Source: Bog-473 sp963836605 (GTDB lineage Bacteria; Actinomycetota; Acidimicrobiia; Acidimicrobiales; RAAP-2). From it: a DNA stretch of 64,000 nucleotides. Shown here piece after piece: positions 1-8,188 of this stretch. The notes beneath the pieces were generated by a model that was given only the letters and a program-made list of their open reading frames with translations, did not search any database and had not been told where the DNA came from. A program made the translations under genes and the position numbers. Position 1 is the first letter of the stretch. Each line of letters starts with the position of its first letter. The DNA lies in the NCBI GenBank assembly GCA_963836605.1, contig CAWIKB010000011.1:434001-498000 (forward strand), given 5' to 3'.

Positions 1-1171
1 GCCTCTCGATGATGGTGGCGTTGGCCTGGCCGCCGCCCTCGCACATGGTCTGCAGGCCGAACCGCCCCCTGGTGCGCTCCAACTCGTTGAGCAGGGTGGC
101 CATCAGGCGCGCCCCGGAGCAGCCGGTCGGATGGCCGATGGCGATGGCCCCCCCGTTGACGTTGACCCGGTCCATGTCGGGGTGGAACTCGCGCTCCCAG
201 GCCAGGACCACCGAGGCGAAGGCCTCGTTGATCTCGATCAGGTCGATGTCGCCCAGGGAGAGCTTGGCCTTGGCCAGCACCAGCTCGGTGGCCGGGATGG
301 GTGCGGTCAACATGATCTGGGGGTCGTTGGCCGCCACCGCGAAGGTGTGGAAGCGGGCCCGGGGCCGCAGCCCCAACGACGATGCCCGCTCCTCGCTCAT
401 GATCAGCACGGCGGCGGCGCCGTCGGAGATCTGCGAGGAGGTCCCGGCCGTGACCGTGCCCCCTTCGAAGAAGGCCGGACGCAGGCCGGCCAGCTTCTCC
501 GCCGAGGTGTCACGGCGCACCCCCTCGTCCACCGCCATCATCCCGCTCACCTCGGACGCGCCGGGCACGTCGGGGTGCACCCGGGCCTCGAGCGCCACGA
601 TCTCGTGGGCGAACCGGCCCTCGTCGGCCGCCCGGGCCGCCCGCTGGTGCGAGCGCAGGGCCAGCGCGTCCATCTCGTCGCGGCTGACCTTCCAGCGCCG
701 CGCGATCTCCTCGGCGCACTCGCCCTGGTGGATGAGCTCGAAGCGTTCCTTGTAGAGCGGGCCGTAGGCCTCGCCCGGGCCGGGCTCGGTGGTCGACCCG
801 ATGGGCACCCGGCTCATCGATTCCACCCCGGCCCCGATGGCCACGTCCATGGCCCCCGACATCACGGCCTGGGCGGCGAAGTGGATGGCCTGCTGGGCCG
901 ACCCGCACTGGCGGTCCACGGTCGTGCCGGGCACGGTCTCGGGGAAGCCGGCGGCCAGCGCCGCGTTGCGGGCGATGTTCATGGCCTGCTCGCCGACGGT
1001 CATGGTGCAGCCCATGATCACGTCCTCGACCAAGGTGGGGTCCAGGTCGTTGCGTTCCAGCAGGGCCTTGAGGGGCTGGGCCGCCAAATCGGTGGCGTGC
1101 CAGCCCGAGAGGCGGCCCCCCCGACGGCCCACCGGGGTCCGTACGGCATCGACGATCACAGCGTTCGGCAT
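1..1171 (-). CDS. Acetyl-CoA acetyltransferase (thiolase), 3' end cut by window edge
   Basis: Thiolase that condenses or cleaves acyl-CoA thioesters, probably the thiolytic step of a fatty-acid or sterol side-chain beta-oxidation route. The ATG at 1171 opens with the family N-terminus PNAVIVDAVRTPVG. The nucleophilic cysteine is in TTVDRQCGS (about C89), the catalytic histidine in GHPTG (about residue 347) and the second cysteine in CEGGGQ (about 377). The frame runs to residue 390 (ATIIER) at the window edge, so only the last few residues are missing. It is divergent from an acyl-CoA dehydrogenase pair, which fits shared control of one catabolic pathway. The family is certain; the substrate is not known. 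Confidence 0.95.
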   Translation of the reverse strand, partial: MPNAVIVDAVRTPVGRRGGRLSGWHATDLAAQPLKALLERNDLDPTLVEDVIMGCTMTVGEQAMNIARNAALAAGFPETVPGTTVDRQCGSAQQAIHFAAQAVMSGAMDVAIGAGVESMSRVPIGSTTEPGPGEAYGPLYKERFELIHQGECAEEIARRWKVSRDEMDALALRSHQRAARAADEGRFAHEIVALEARVHPDVPGASEVSGMMAVDEGVRRDTSAEKLAGLRPAFFEGGTVTAGTSSQISDGAAAVLIMSEERASSLGLRPRARFHTFAVAANDPQIMLTAPIPATELVLAKAKLSLGDIDLIEINEAFASVVLAWEREFHPDMDRVNVNGGAIAIGHPTGCSGARLMATLLNELERTRGRFGLQTMCEGGGQANATIIER

Positions 1172-1190
1172 AAGGGGACCATTGTGGACC

Positions 1191-1314
1191 CGAATCTGAC
1201 GGGGTGCCAGATACCGGCGAAATGCGGTCGGGCCGGAGCGGCGCGAGGAGGGCCGGCCGCCCGGCCGGTGCCAGGTCCGACCTTGGCACTACACGTGTTG
1301 GTGTGTCAGATTCG
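1191..1314. repeat. 10-bp inverted repeat arms bracketing the divergent promoter region
   Basis: CGAATCTGAC at 1191-1200 and its exact complement GTCAGATTCG at 1305-1314 sit near the start codons of the divergent thiolase (start 1171) and acyl-CoA dehydrogenase (start 1322). Each arm could be a -10 element for its own gene or a half-site for a common regulator. Confidence 0.5.
1283..1312 (+). promoter_or_regulatory. Probable promoter of the first acyl-CoA dehydrogenase gene
   Basis: A TTGGCA box (1283-1288) is followed after 18 bases by CAGATT (1307-1312), which lies nine bases before the GTG start at 1322. There is no Shine-Dalgarno sequence in the remaining space, so the transcript is probably leaderless. 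The -10 box is also the right arm of the inverted repeat at 1191-1314. Confidence 0.5.
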
Positions 1315-1321
1315 CAGCGCC

Positions 1322-2470
1322 GTGGATCTGTCCTTTTCCCCCGAGCAGGAGGCCTTCCGGGCCGAGGCCCGGACCTGGCTGGCCGCCCACGTCCCCGCCG
1401 AGCCCCTGCCCTCCCTCGATACGGCCGTCGGCTTCGAGGCCCATCGGGACTGGGAACGCCGCCTCTTCGCCGACCGCTGGTCCGTGGTCAGCTGGCCCAC
1501 CGAGTTCGGCGGCCGCGACGTGGGGATCATGGAATGGCTCGTCTTCGAGGAGGAGTACTACCGGGCCCGGGCCCCCACGCGGGTGAGCCAGAACGGCATC
1601 TTCCTCCTGGCCCCCACCCTGCTCGAGTACGGATCCGAGGCCCAGAAGCGGCGCTTCCTGCCCCCGATGGCCGCGGGCGACGAGATCTGGTGCCAGGGCT
1701 GGTCCGAGCCCGACGCCGGCAGCGACCTGGCCGGGATCCGGTCCCGCGCCGTGCGCAACCCGGCGGGCGACGGCTGGCGGCTGACCGGGCAGAAGACCTG
1801 GGCCAGCCGCGGTGCCTTCGCCGAGTGGTGCTTCGGCATCTTCCGCACCGACCCCGACGCCGAGCGCCACCGCGGGTTGACCTATTTCCTGATCGCCATG
1901 GGCAGCCCGGGCGTCACCGTGCGCCCCATTCCCCAGATTGACGGCGAGACCGGCTTCGCCGAGATCTTCTTCGACAACGTCGAGGTGCCCGACGACCAGG
2001 TCCTGGGGGAGGTTGGCGCCGGGTGGTCGGTCGCCATGTCGACCGCCGGCAGCGAGCGCGGCCTCAGCCTGCGCAGCCCGGCCCGCTACACCGAGGCGGC
2101 CCGGCGCCTCCTCCAACTCTTCCGTCAGCGCGGCGGGCCGGCGGCCTCGGCCGACGCCGTGGCCCGGGCCTACATGGACGCCGAGGCCTACAAGCTGCAC
2201 ACCTACTGGACCGCGACCAAGGTCAGCCGCGGCGGGGCCGTCGGGCCCGAGGCCAGCTGCAACAAGATCTTCTGGTCCGAGACCGACCTGGCCCTTCATG
2301 ACGCCGCTCTGGCCCTGCTCGGTCCCGAGGCGGAGCTCTTGGAGGCGGGTACCCCCGGCGAGTGGTTGGACGGCTACCTCTTCGCCCTGGCCGGGCCGAT
2401 CTACGCCGGGACCAATGAGATCCAGCGCAACGTGGTGGCCGAACGCCTCCTGGGCCTGCCGAGGGGCTGA
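1322..2470 (+). CDS. Acyl-CoA dehydrogenase, first of a pair (FadE-like)
   Basis: FAD-dependent acyl-CoA dehydrogenase of 382 residues that would oxidise an acyl-CoA to the 2-enoyl-CoA. The GTG at 1322 gives the usual actinobacterial start MDLSFSPEQEAFR. The middle domain has WCQGWSEPDAGSDLA, typical of substrate and flavin contact, and the C-terminus has IYAGTNEIQRNVVAE. The frame is open far upstream, but that part shadows the thiolase and has no family match. The next acyl-CoA dehydrogenase starts two bases after the stop. Such adjacent pairs in actinobacterial steroid catabolism form alpha2beta2 enzymes, so this is probably one subunit of a heteromer. Confidence 0.93.
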   Translation: MDLSFSPEQEAFRAEARTWLAAHVPAEPLPSLDTAVGFEAHRDWERRLFADRWSVVSWPTEFGGRDVGIMEWLVFEEEYYRARAPTRVSQNGIFLLAPTLLEYGSEAQKRRFLPPMAAGDEIWCQGWSEPDAGSDLAGIRSRAVRNPAGDGWRLTGQKTWASRGAFAEWCFGIFRTDPDAERHRGLTYFLIAMGSPGVTVRPIPQIDGETGFAEIFFDNVEVPDDQVLGEVGAGWSVAMSTAGSERGLSLRSPARYTEAARRLLQLFRQRGGPAASADAVARAYMDAEAYKLHTYWTATKVSRGGAVGPEASCNKIFWSETDLALHDAALALLGPEAELLEAGTPGEWLDGYLFALAGPIYAGTNEIQRNVVAERLLGLPRG

Positions 2471-2472
2471 AC

Positions 2473-3594
2473 GTGGACTTCGCCTTCTCCGAGGACCAAC
2501 TCGAGCTGCGGGCCGCGGTGCGCCGCGTCCTGGACGCCGAGTGCCCGGTCGCCGCGCTGCGGGCCTACGGCGCGGCGACTCCGGCGCAGCGGGCGGTGCT
2601 CGGTCGCGTTCGGTGGAAGGTGCTGGCCGAGCTGGGGGCCCCGACTGTGGTCGTGCCCGAGTCGGCCGGAGGTCTCGGGCTGGGCGATGTCGATCTGGTC
2701 GGGGTGCTCGAGGAGGCCGGGCGGGCGGCGCTCCCCGAGCCGCTGCTCGAGACCGCCGCCCTCGCCGCGCCGGTGCTCTCCGCCCTGCTCCCCGACCCGG
2801 TGGCGCGCGACGTTCTGGGTGGGCTGGTGGAGCGGGACGCCACGGTGGCGCTGGGCGGGGTGGATGTGGGCACGGGCGGAGTGACCTCGCCCACCGCCGT
2901 CTCGGCCGACGGGATGCTGGTGACCCCGCGCGTCGTCGGCACCCTGGGCGCCGACCTCTTCCTGCTGGCCTGCCTGGACCCCGACTCGGGCTGGCAGCTG
3001 CACGCCGTGCCGGCCACCGAGTGCGCCCTGCAGCCCACCCCCACCCTCGATACGGGCCGCGACCTCGCCACGGTCCACTGGCCCCTCGCCGCGGACACCC
3101 TCCTCGCCTACGGCGTGGCTGCCGAGGCCATCGTCCAACTCATGGCCGACCGGGCCGCCGCCGCCAGCGCGGCAGTGCTCATCGGGCTGGCCGACCGCAT
3201 GATCACCATGGCGGCGGACTACGCCAAGGAGCGCCAGCAGTTCGGCCGGCCCATCGGGAGCTTCCAGGCCGTCAAGCACCTCCTGGCCAACGCCCGGGTC
3301 AAGCTCGAGTTCGCCCGTCCCGCCACCTATCGCGCCGCGCTCTCACTGGCCACTGCGCAGCCGTCGGTGAGCCACGACGCGTCCATGGCCAAGGCCATGG
3401 CGGCCGACGCCGCCGACCTGGCCGCCCGGGTCGCCCTCCAGGTCCACGGCGCCATCGGCTACACCTGGGAGTGCGATCTGCACTTCTTCATGAAGCGGAC
3501 CTGGGCGCTCTCGAAGGCCTGGGGCGATGCCCCCACGCACCGCGGGCTCGTGCTGGCCCAGGTCGGGACACGGCCGGCCCCGGCCTCACTCTGA
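2473..3594 (+). CDS. Acyl-CoA dehydrogenase, second of a pair
   Basis: Shorter and more divergent acyl-CoA dehydrogenase of 373 residues, starting at GTG 2473 with MDFAFSEDQLELR. The C-terminal half contains YAKERQQFGRPIGSFQAVKH and VHGAIGYTWECDLHFFMKR, both family signatures. The N-terminal and middle domains are less conserved than in its neighbour, as is common for the second subunit of heteromeric FadE pairs. It lies two bases downstream of the first gene, so the two are surely cotranscribed. The last nine bases overlap the convergent DUF1905 gene. Heterodimer formation is inferred from the arrangement only. Confidence 0.93.
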   Translation: MDFAFSEDQLELRAAVRRVLDAECPVAALRAYGAATPAQRAVLGRVRWKVLAELGAPTVVVPESAGGLGLGDVDLVGVLEEAGRAALPEPLLETAALAAPVLSALLPDPVARDVLGGLVERDATVALGGVDVGTGGVTSPTAVSADGMLVTPRVVGTLGADLFLLACLDPDSGWQLHAVPATECALQPTPTLDTGRDLATVHWPLAADTLLAYGVAAEAIVQLMADRAAAASAAVLIGLADRMITMAADYAKERQQFGRPIGSFQAVKHLLANARVKLEFARPATYRAALSLATAQPSVSHDASMAKAMAADAADLAARVALQVHGAIGYTWECDLHFFMKRTWALSKAWGDAPTHRGLVLAQVGTRPAPASL

Positions 3595-3879
3595 GAGCCG
3601 CTCCACCCGCACCGTCACCGTGTCGCCCTGGTCCTTGCCGATGGCCTTTCGCACGGCGGCCGTGATGGGCAGCTTGTGGGTGCCGTCCCCCATAGCCATG
3701 AACGAGCTCCGGAAGGGATGCCCGTCGACCGTGGCCCTCACCTTGATCAGGCCCCGGGTGCCGAAGTACTCAGCCGAGCCGGGCATCACCACATAGGTCC
3801 AGCCGCCCTTGTTCGGGCTCTTGACCAGTGTGGCGGCGAACTCCTTCCCGGTCCCCGCCGCATTCCTCGTCGCGCTCAC
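3586..3879 (-). CDS. DUF1905 domain protein
   Basis: Small protein of 97 residues made up almost wholly of a DUF1905 beta-barrel domain, with GGWTYVVMPGSAEYFGTRG and a C-terminal block around ITAAVRKAIGKDQGDTVTVRV. The family has no settled enzymatic role. I place the start at GTG 3879 because it overlaps the stop of the upstream VOC gene in a GTGA tetranucleotide (3876-3879), the coupling used throughout this window; the frame also extends upstream to about 3984 without a family match. It is the last gene of the leftward operon that begins at 5905, and its 3' end overlaps the acyl-CoA dehydrogenase stop by nine bases. Confidence 0.85.
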   Translation of the reverse strand: MSATRNAAGTGKEFAATLVKSPNKGGWTYVVMPGSAEYFGTRGLIKVRATVDGHPFRSSFMAMGDGTHKLPITAAVRKAIGKDQGDTVTVRVERLSE

Positions 3880-4265
3880 CGCTGCTCGACGATCTCGAGG
3901 CCGTTCCCGTCCGGATCCCGGAAGGCGAACATCGGCGGCACGCCTTCCCAGCGCAACATCTCCCCGGTGTCGACGCCGCGGCACTCCAACGCGGCGTGGC
4001 CGGCGTCGGCATCGTCGGTGATGAACCGAATGCCGGTCTCCACGCCCGCCGGCACGCCGTCGTGCGCCGTCACGAGGGCGATCGACGTCGAGGCCCCGGG
4101 CGGCGCCACCTCGATCCAGCGCGCGCCACCGCCCAGCGCGACGTCCAGTCGCTTCTCGAAACCGAGCGTGTCCGTGTAGAAGGCCAGGGCCCGGTCCTGG
4201 TCGGTGACCGGGACGCCCACCGTGCGCACGTCGGTGATGTCGATCTTCCTTTCGGTTGTGGCCAT
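3876..4265 (-). CDS. VOC (glyoxalase/bleomycin resistance) superfamily protein
   Basis: Protein of 129 residues with the paired beta-alpha-beta-beta-beta modules of the vicinal oxygen chelate superfamily. Visible marks are VPVTDQDRALAFYTDTLGF near the N-terminus, ALVTAHDG in the middle and FRDPDGNGLEIVEQR at the C-terminus, where the glutamate of GLEIVE is a usual metal ligand. The ATG at 4265 is preceded by a GAGAGGAG Shine-Dalgarno run. Members include glyoxalase I, dioxygenases and drug-binding proteins; nothing here separates these. It is coupled to the DUF1905 gene and follows the ArsR-SRPBCC gene in one operon. Confidence 0.9.
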   Translation of the reverse strand: MATTERKIDITDVRTVGVPVTDQDRALAFYTDTLGFEKRLDVALGGGARWIEVAPPGASTSIALVTAHDGVPAGVETGIRFITDDADAGHAALECRGVDTGEMLRWEGVPPMFAFRDPDGNGLEIVEQR

Positions 4266-4294
4266 GGCGCCGCTCCTCTCTCGCTCCTGCGACT

Positions 4295-4340
4295 TTCGTT
4301 CGTACGTTTTTTCACTCGTGCGTTCTTCGTTCGCACGTTT
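4295..4340. repeat. 15-bp direct repeat between operon genes
   Basis: TTCGTTCGTACGTTT (4295-4309) recurs as TTCGTTCGCACGTTT (4326-4340) with one mismatch and a 31-base period. The stretch is T-rich against the local background and lies in the 78-base gap between the ArsR-SRPBCC and VOC genes. Confidence 0.7.
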
Positions 4341-4343
4341 CGC

Positions 4344-5165
4344 TCATGCCTCGCCGCCCGTGCCTTCGTGCCATTCGGCGCTCCCGCTGTACATGAGCGA
4401 GCCCGGGGTGGTGAGCAGCTGACCCGACTCCAGCCAGGTCTTGAGGCCCGAGAGGATCATCGGCCAGCCGCCGTAGAGCTGGTCGTTGGCTCCCTCGCGC
4501 AGCTGGTCGTGGGTCAGCTCCAGCCGGCAGCTGTCGCCGACCGGCTCTATCTCCCAGGTGACCCGCGAAGCGCCTTCGCTCTTCACGTCCTCACCCCACA
4601 GCGCCACCATGGTGTGCACGAGCCGGCGCGGCGGATCGACTTCCAGGACCTCGCCCTCCCCCAGTTCCATGCCGGACGACGCCACCCCCATCTCCAGGCG
4701 CGAGCCGACCTTCCACTCCGAGGTGACCCCGGCCCCGAAGTTGTACTTGCTCCGGATCTCGGGATCGATGATGGCCTCCCAGAGGCGCTCGGGGGTAGTG
4801 CGGATGTAGATCTCGAATACCTTCTCCATCGGACGCTCCAGTTTCTGTTTGATGTCACTGAGCCCTGCCACCCAGGGCTCGGCGTACTTGCTCACCCAGC
4901 GGTCGTGGACGAGGCGGATCGGTACCGGATTCAGGAAGTGGAGCTTCTCGCGGCCGCGCCGCTTGGTCACCACCAACCCCGCCCCCTCCAGCAGCTTGAG
5001 GTGCTTCATGACCCCGAAACGGGTCATGGAGAATCGCTCCTCGAGCATGCCCAACGTCTGCCCGTCCTCCCGGAAGAGCTCGTCGAGCAGGCTCCGCCGG
5101 GTCGGATCGGCCAGGGCCCTGAACACTTCGTCCACGCCGTCCATCATACGTGACCAAATAGTCAC
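4344..5165 (-). CDS. ArsR-family HTH fused to an AHSA1/SRPBCC ligand-binding domain
   Basis: Fusion of 273 residues. The N-terminal third is an ArsR-type winged helix (VFRALADPTRRSLLDEL, then MTRFGVMKHLKLLEGAGLV as the recognition region), and the rest is an AHSA1-type SRPBCC domain (VFEIYIRTTPERLWEAI, EVLEVDPPRRLVHTMVALW). The family couples DNA binding to binding of a small hydrophobic ligand. I keep the GTG at 5165 because GAGG lies seven bases before it; a second option is ATG 5147 (MMDGVDEVF). A perfect inverted repeat (5150-5165) covers the space between these starts and is a likely operator. It follows the MDMPI gene by 26 bases and precedes the VOC gene. Confidence 0.9.
   Translation of the reverse strand: MTIWSRMMDGVDEVFRALADPTRRSLLDELFREDGQTLGMLEERFSMTRFGVMKHLKLLEGAGLVVTKRRGREKLHFLNPVPIRLVHDRWVSKYAEPWVAGLSDIKQKLERPMEKVFEIYIRTTPERLWEAIIDPEIRSKYNFGAGVTSEWKVGSRLEMGVASSGMELGEGEVLEVDPPRRLVHTMVALWGEDVKSEGASRVTWEIEPVGDSCRLELTHDQLREGANDQLYGGWPMILSGLKTWLESGQLLTTPGSLMYSGSAEWHEGTGGEA
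5150..5165. promoter_or_regulatory. Candidate operator of the ArsR-SRPBCC regulator
   Basis: GTGAC and GTCAC arms separated by six bases (CAAATA on the plus strand) form a perfect inverted repeat directly at the regulator's start. ArsR proteins usually bind such short dyads at their own promoter, so autoregulation is a reasonable inference. Confidence 0.5.
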
Positions 5166-5191
5166 ATGTCAACCTCGGGAGCGCGCACTCC

Positions 5192-5905
5192 TCACTCGTC
5201 GGGTTCCCCGTCCAGGCCGGCCAGACCGAGCAGCGACTGGGCCAGCGCCGTGTCCCCTTCGATCTCGGCGACCGACAGCGGCAGCCGTCGGTAGAGGAGC
5301 AGGACCAGATCGGAGGCGGGCGCTCGCACGATGGCCTGCGACACCGTGCCGTCGCCGACCGGCCATTCGCCACCCGTGTCGGTGGCCACCAACGTCACCG
5401 GGCCCCTGAGGGTGATGGCACCGGCCGCACCCATCACCTCGAGGAACTCGGCCACCCCGTCGTGGGCCACCGCCTCTTCGAGTGGGGCGGGGGTGCCGCC
5501 CGTGAGCTCGGCGTCCCAGCGGTGTACGGCCGCCTCTTGCACCTGGTGCCGGCCGACCGCGGCCGACGTCAACGGTTCTCCCCACCAGGTCCAGCACGGC
5601 GCGGCGTCACCGATATCTCGGAGCGCCGACAGAAGGGCGTCGGTGCTGGCCCGCATCCACGAGGCCAGGTCGTTGTCGGACGCGGGGCGGTCGGGCGGGG
5701 CGCGCCACGGTGACGACGGGTCCCGGGCCCGCAGGTTCCCGGCCCAGAAGCGCTGCACCTCGCCGATGTGCAGAATGAGGTCGCGGAACGTCCAGTCCGG
5801 ACACGACGGCACGGTGCGTGCGAGATCGGCGCCGTCAATGAGCTCGGCCAGCCGGGCACTCTCGGACCGGATCTGCGCCATCCACTCTTCCATCCAATCG
5901 AACAT
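5192..5905 (-). CDS. Maleylpyruvate isomerase family (MDMPI/TIGR03083) mycothiol-dependent protein
   Basis: Protein of 237 residues with the DinB-like four-helix bundle seen in mycothiol-dependent enzymes. Recognisable parts are DLARTVPSCPDWTFRDLILHIGEVQRFW near the start, including the metal-binding histidine, and VGRHQVQEAAVHRWDAEL, which carries the second histidine pair. The ATG at 5905 opens MFDWMEEWMAQI; a CCAGGAG run lies about 15 bases upstream. Family members act on mycothiol conjugates or as thiol transferases; the substrate cannot be told here. First gene of a four-gene leftward operon and divergent from the alkylation repair operon at 6098. Confidence 0.88.
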   Translation of the reverse strand: MFDWMEEWMAQIRSESARLAELIDGADLARTVPSCPDWTFRDLILHIGEVQRFWAGNLRARDPSSPWRAPPDRPASDNDLASWMRASTDALLSALRDIGDAAPCWTWWGEPLTSAAVGRHQVQEAAVHRWDAELTGGTPAPLEEAVAHDGVAEFLEVMGAAGAITLRGPVTLVATDTGGEWPVGDGTVSQAIVRAPASDLVLLLYRRLPLSVAEIEGDTALAQSLLGLAGLDGEPDE

Positions 5906-6097
5906 AGCGACCGACGACTCCTGGAGGGACTGCCGTGCGGTCCGTGTCGCTTCTGTAGGGGCCGTGTCGCCGTCGACCGGCCGAGATCTCCTTTGGCGCG
6001 AATCCAGGATCCCTGGCCGCGAATCCCCGCAAAACTGCAAAACGGTGATGTCCGATTTCCGCCAGTATCTGTCACGGCGGCATGACACCATGCAGGG

Positions 6098-7645
6098 GTG
6101 ATCGAAGACCCGGACCGGTGCTACCAGGCCGCCCAGAGCAAGGACGCCCGCTTCGACGGGTGGTTCTTCGTGGGCGTCACCTCGACCGGCATCTACTGCC
6201 GCCCCAGCTGCCCGGCCCGCACCCCCATGCGCAAGAACGTGCGCTTCTACGCCTCGGCCGCCGCGGCCCAACAGGCCGGCTTCCGGGCCTGCCTCCGCTG
6301 CCGGCCCGATGCCACTCCGGGCTCCCCCGAGTGGAACATGCGGGCCGATGTGGCGGCGCGCGCCATGCGCCTCATCCGGGACGGCATCGTCGACCGTGAA
6401 GGGGTCGACGGGTTGGCCCGGCGCCTGGGCTACAGCGTGCGTCAGCTCAATCGGGTACTCACGGCCGAGGTCGGCACGGGCCCCCTGGCCGTGGCCCGGG
6501 CGCAGCGCAGCCAGACGGCGCGCATCCTGCTCGAGACGACCGACCTGACCATCGCCCACATTGCCTTCGCGGCCGGGTTCGCCAGCGTGCGCCAGTGCAA
6601 CGAGACGATGCGCCAGGTTTTCGCCGACACGCCGAGCGGGCTGCGGGCCCGGGTGGCCAAGACCAGATCCGGCCGGCGCGCCGAGATTGCCGGCTCGGGC
6701 ATCCGCCTGCGTCTGCCCTGCCGGCGGCCCTTCAGCCCGGCGTCGGTGCTCGACTTCTTCGGCCTCCGCGCCGTGCCCGGGATCGAGCAACGCGATGGCC
6801 CGACCTATCGCCGTTCGCTCCGGCTGCCCCACGGGCACGCCGTCGTGGCGTTGCGCGCCGTGGAGCAAGCGGACGACAAGCCGATGTACCTCGAAGGCGA
6901 GCTCCATCTCTCCGATCTCCGCGATCTGACCACCGCCGTCTCGCGCTGCCGCCAACTTCTCGATCTCGATGCCGACCCGGTCGCCGTCGTCGAGGCCCTG
7001 GGTGACGACCCGGTGCTGGGGCCCCTGGTGGCCGCCTGCCCGGGGCGCCGGGTGCCGGGGGCGGCCGACGGCTTCGAACTGGCCGTACGCGCCGTCATCG
7101 GCCAGCAGGTCTCCGTCATGGGGGCACGCACCGTGGCCGGTCGGCTTGTGCTCGCGGCCGGCGAGGTGCTCCCCGAGGCCGAAAGCGGGATCAGCCACCT
7201 CTTCCCGACCCCGGCCGCCCTCATGGAGCTGGCCGCACGCGAGCCGGCCGCCTTCGCCATGCCGGCCAGCCGCCGCCGCGCCCTGGTCGCCCTGGCCGAC
7301 GCCGTGGAGAGCGGTGCGCTGGTCATCGATCCCGGGGCCGACCCGGCCGAGCTGCGGGCAGGGCTGGTCGCTCTGCCCGGCGTGGGCCCGTGGACGGCGG
7401 AGTACGTCGCCCTGCGCGCGCTCCGCGATCCCGACGCGTTCATGCCGACCGATCTGGGCATCAAGCGCGCCGCGGCGACCCTCGGCCTCCCCGACGATCC
7501 GGCGCAACTCGCCCGCCTCACCGATGGCTGGCGTCCCTGGCGCAGCTACGCCATGGCCCATCTGTGGTCGCTCCCTGCCGCCCAGAGCACACGACCCGGA
7601 ACGCCCGTGGCCAAGATCCCAGTGAAAGGAAGTCACGCCGCATGA
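6098..7645 (+). CDS. alkA: Ada-AlkA fusion: methyl-phosphotriester sensor plus 3-methyladenine DNA glycosylase
   Basis: DNA repair protein of 515 residues with three parts: an Ada-type zinc domain with cysteines 34, 38, 65 and 68 (YCRPSCPA, CLRCRP), an AraC-type HTH (about 85-190) and an AlkA glycosylase with N-terminal domain and HhH-GPD fold (LPGVGPWTAEYVALRAL, then FMPTDLGIKRA carrying the catalytic aspartate). It lacks an Ada methyltransferase C-domain. It should excise alkylated purines and activate its own operon when methylated at the sensor cysteine. GTG 6098 is preceded by GCAGG. Its stop overlaps the ogt ATG in ATGA. This architecture is common in actinobacteria. Confidence 0.95.
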   Translation: MIEDPDRCYQAAQSKDARFDGWFFVGVTSTGIYCRPSCPARTPMRKNVRFYASAAAAQQAGFRACLRCRPDATPGSPEWNMRADVAARAMRLIRDGIVDREGVDGLARRLGYSVRQLNRVLTAEVGTGPLAVARAQRSQTARILLETTDLTIAHIAFAAGFASVRQCNETMRQVFADTPSGLRARVAKTRSGRRAEIAGSGIRLRLPCRRPFSPASVLDFFGLRAVPGIEQRDGPTYRRSLRLPHGHAVVALRAVEQADDKPMYLEGELHLSDLRDLTTAVSRCRQLLDLDADPVAVVEALGDDPVLGPLVAACPGRRVPGAADGFELAVRAVIGQQVSVMGARTVAGRLVLAAGEVLPEAESGISHLFPTPAALMELAAREPAAFAMPASRRRALVALADAVESGALVIDPGADPAELRAGLVALPGVGPWTAEYVALRALRDPDAFMPTDLGIKRAAATLGLPDDPAQLARLTDGWRPWRSYAMAHLWSLPAAQSTRPGTPVAKIPVKGSHAA

Positions 7646-8118
7646 CCACACCCACCTACACCATGCCCCTCGACACGCCGATCGGACGGTTGGTCCTCGA
7701 GAGCGACGGCGACGTGCTCGTCGGCATCTGGCTGCCTCCGCACGCCACGCGGATCACGGGCGACGGCCACGACGCCCCACCGGTGATCAAGGAGACCGTC
7801 ACCCAGCTCGAGGAGTACTTCGCCCGCGAACGCACCGAGTTCAGCGTCCCCATGGAGCTCGACGGCACGCCGTTCCAGAAGGACGTGTGGACCGAGCTGA
7901 CGCGCATCCCTTACGGCGAGACCATCAGCTACGGCGAGCTGGCCCGCCGGGTCGGTCGCCCCAAGGGCCCACGCGCCGTCGGCCAGGCCAACGGCAAGAA
8001 CCCCATCCCCGTCATCGTGCCCTGCCACCGCGTGCTGGCCACCAACGGCATCGGCGGCTACGGCGGCGGGCTGCCCATGAAGCGCACCCTGCTGGCCGTG
8101 GAGGGCGTCACCGCCTGA
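7642..8118 (+). CDS. ogt: Methylated-DNA--protein-cysteine S-methyltransferase
   Basis: Suicide repair protein of 158 residues that removes the alkyl group from O6-alkylguanine onto its own cysteine. The active site is VIVPCHRV with C128; the HTH segment (GTPFQKDVWTEL) and the arginine-finger region (YGETISYGELA) precede it, and GIGGYGGGLPMKRTLLAVEG ends the protein. The open frame extends upstream, but ATG 7642 overlaps the alkA stop in ATGA and gives the standard length. Together with alkA it forms a compact adaptive-response operon. Confidence 0.96.
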   Translation: MTTPTYTMPLDTPIGRLVLESDGDVLVGIWLPPHATRITGDGHDAPPVIKETVTQLEEYFARERTEFSVPMELDGTPFQKDVWTELTRIPYGETISYGELARRVGRPKGPRAVGQANGKNPIPVIVPCHRVLATNGIGGYGGGLPMKRTLLAVEGVTA

Positions 8119-8176
8119 GCACGAGGAACGGGAGAACGTGAGAGGCGCGGGTACAACAAGAATCTCGCTCGGGTCC

Positions 8177-8188
8177 TAAGGTGCGGCG
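8177..8188 (+). promoter_or_regulatory. Leaderless-type -10 box of the SDR gene
   Basis: TAAGGT (8177-8182) lies six bases before GTG 8189 and no Shine-Dalgarno sequence is present. It matches the TANNNT pattern seen before many starts in this window. No good -35 element is visible. Confidence 0.5.

Noticed and set aside
131..1321. In-frame upstream extension of the first acyl-CoA dehydrogenase
   Set aside because: The extension overlaps the thiolase on the other strand, has no domain match, and the GTG at 1322 gives the standard N-terminus with a promoter in front.
5906..7651. Long open frame on the minus strand opposite the alkA/ogt genes
   Set aside because: It mirrors the codon phase of the plus-strand repair genes, has no family signatures and would run into the MDMPI gene; typical antisense shadow in high-GC DNA.
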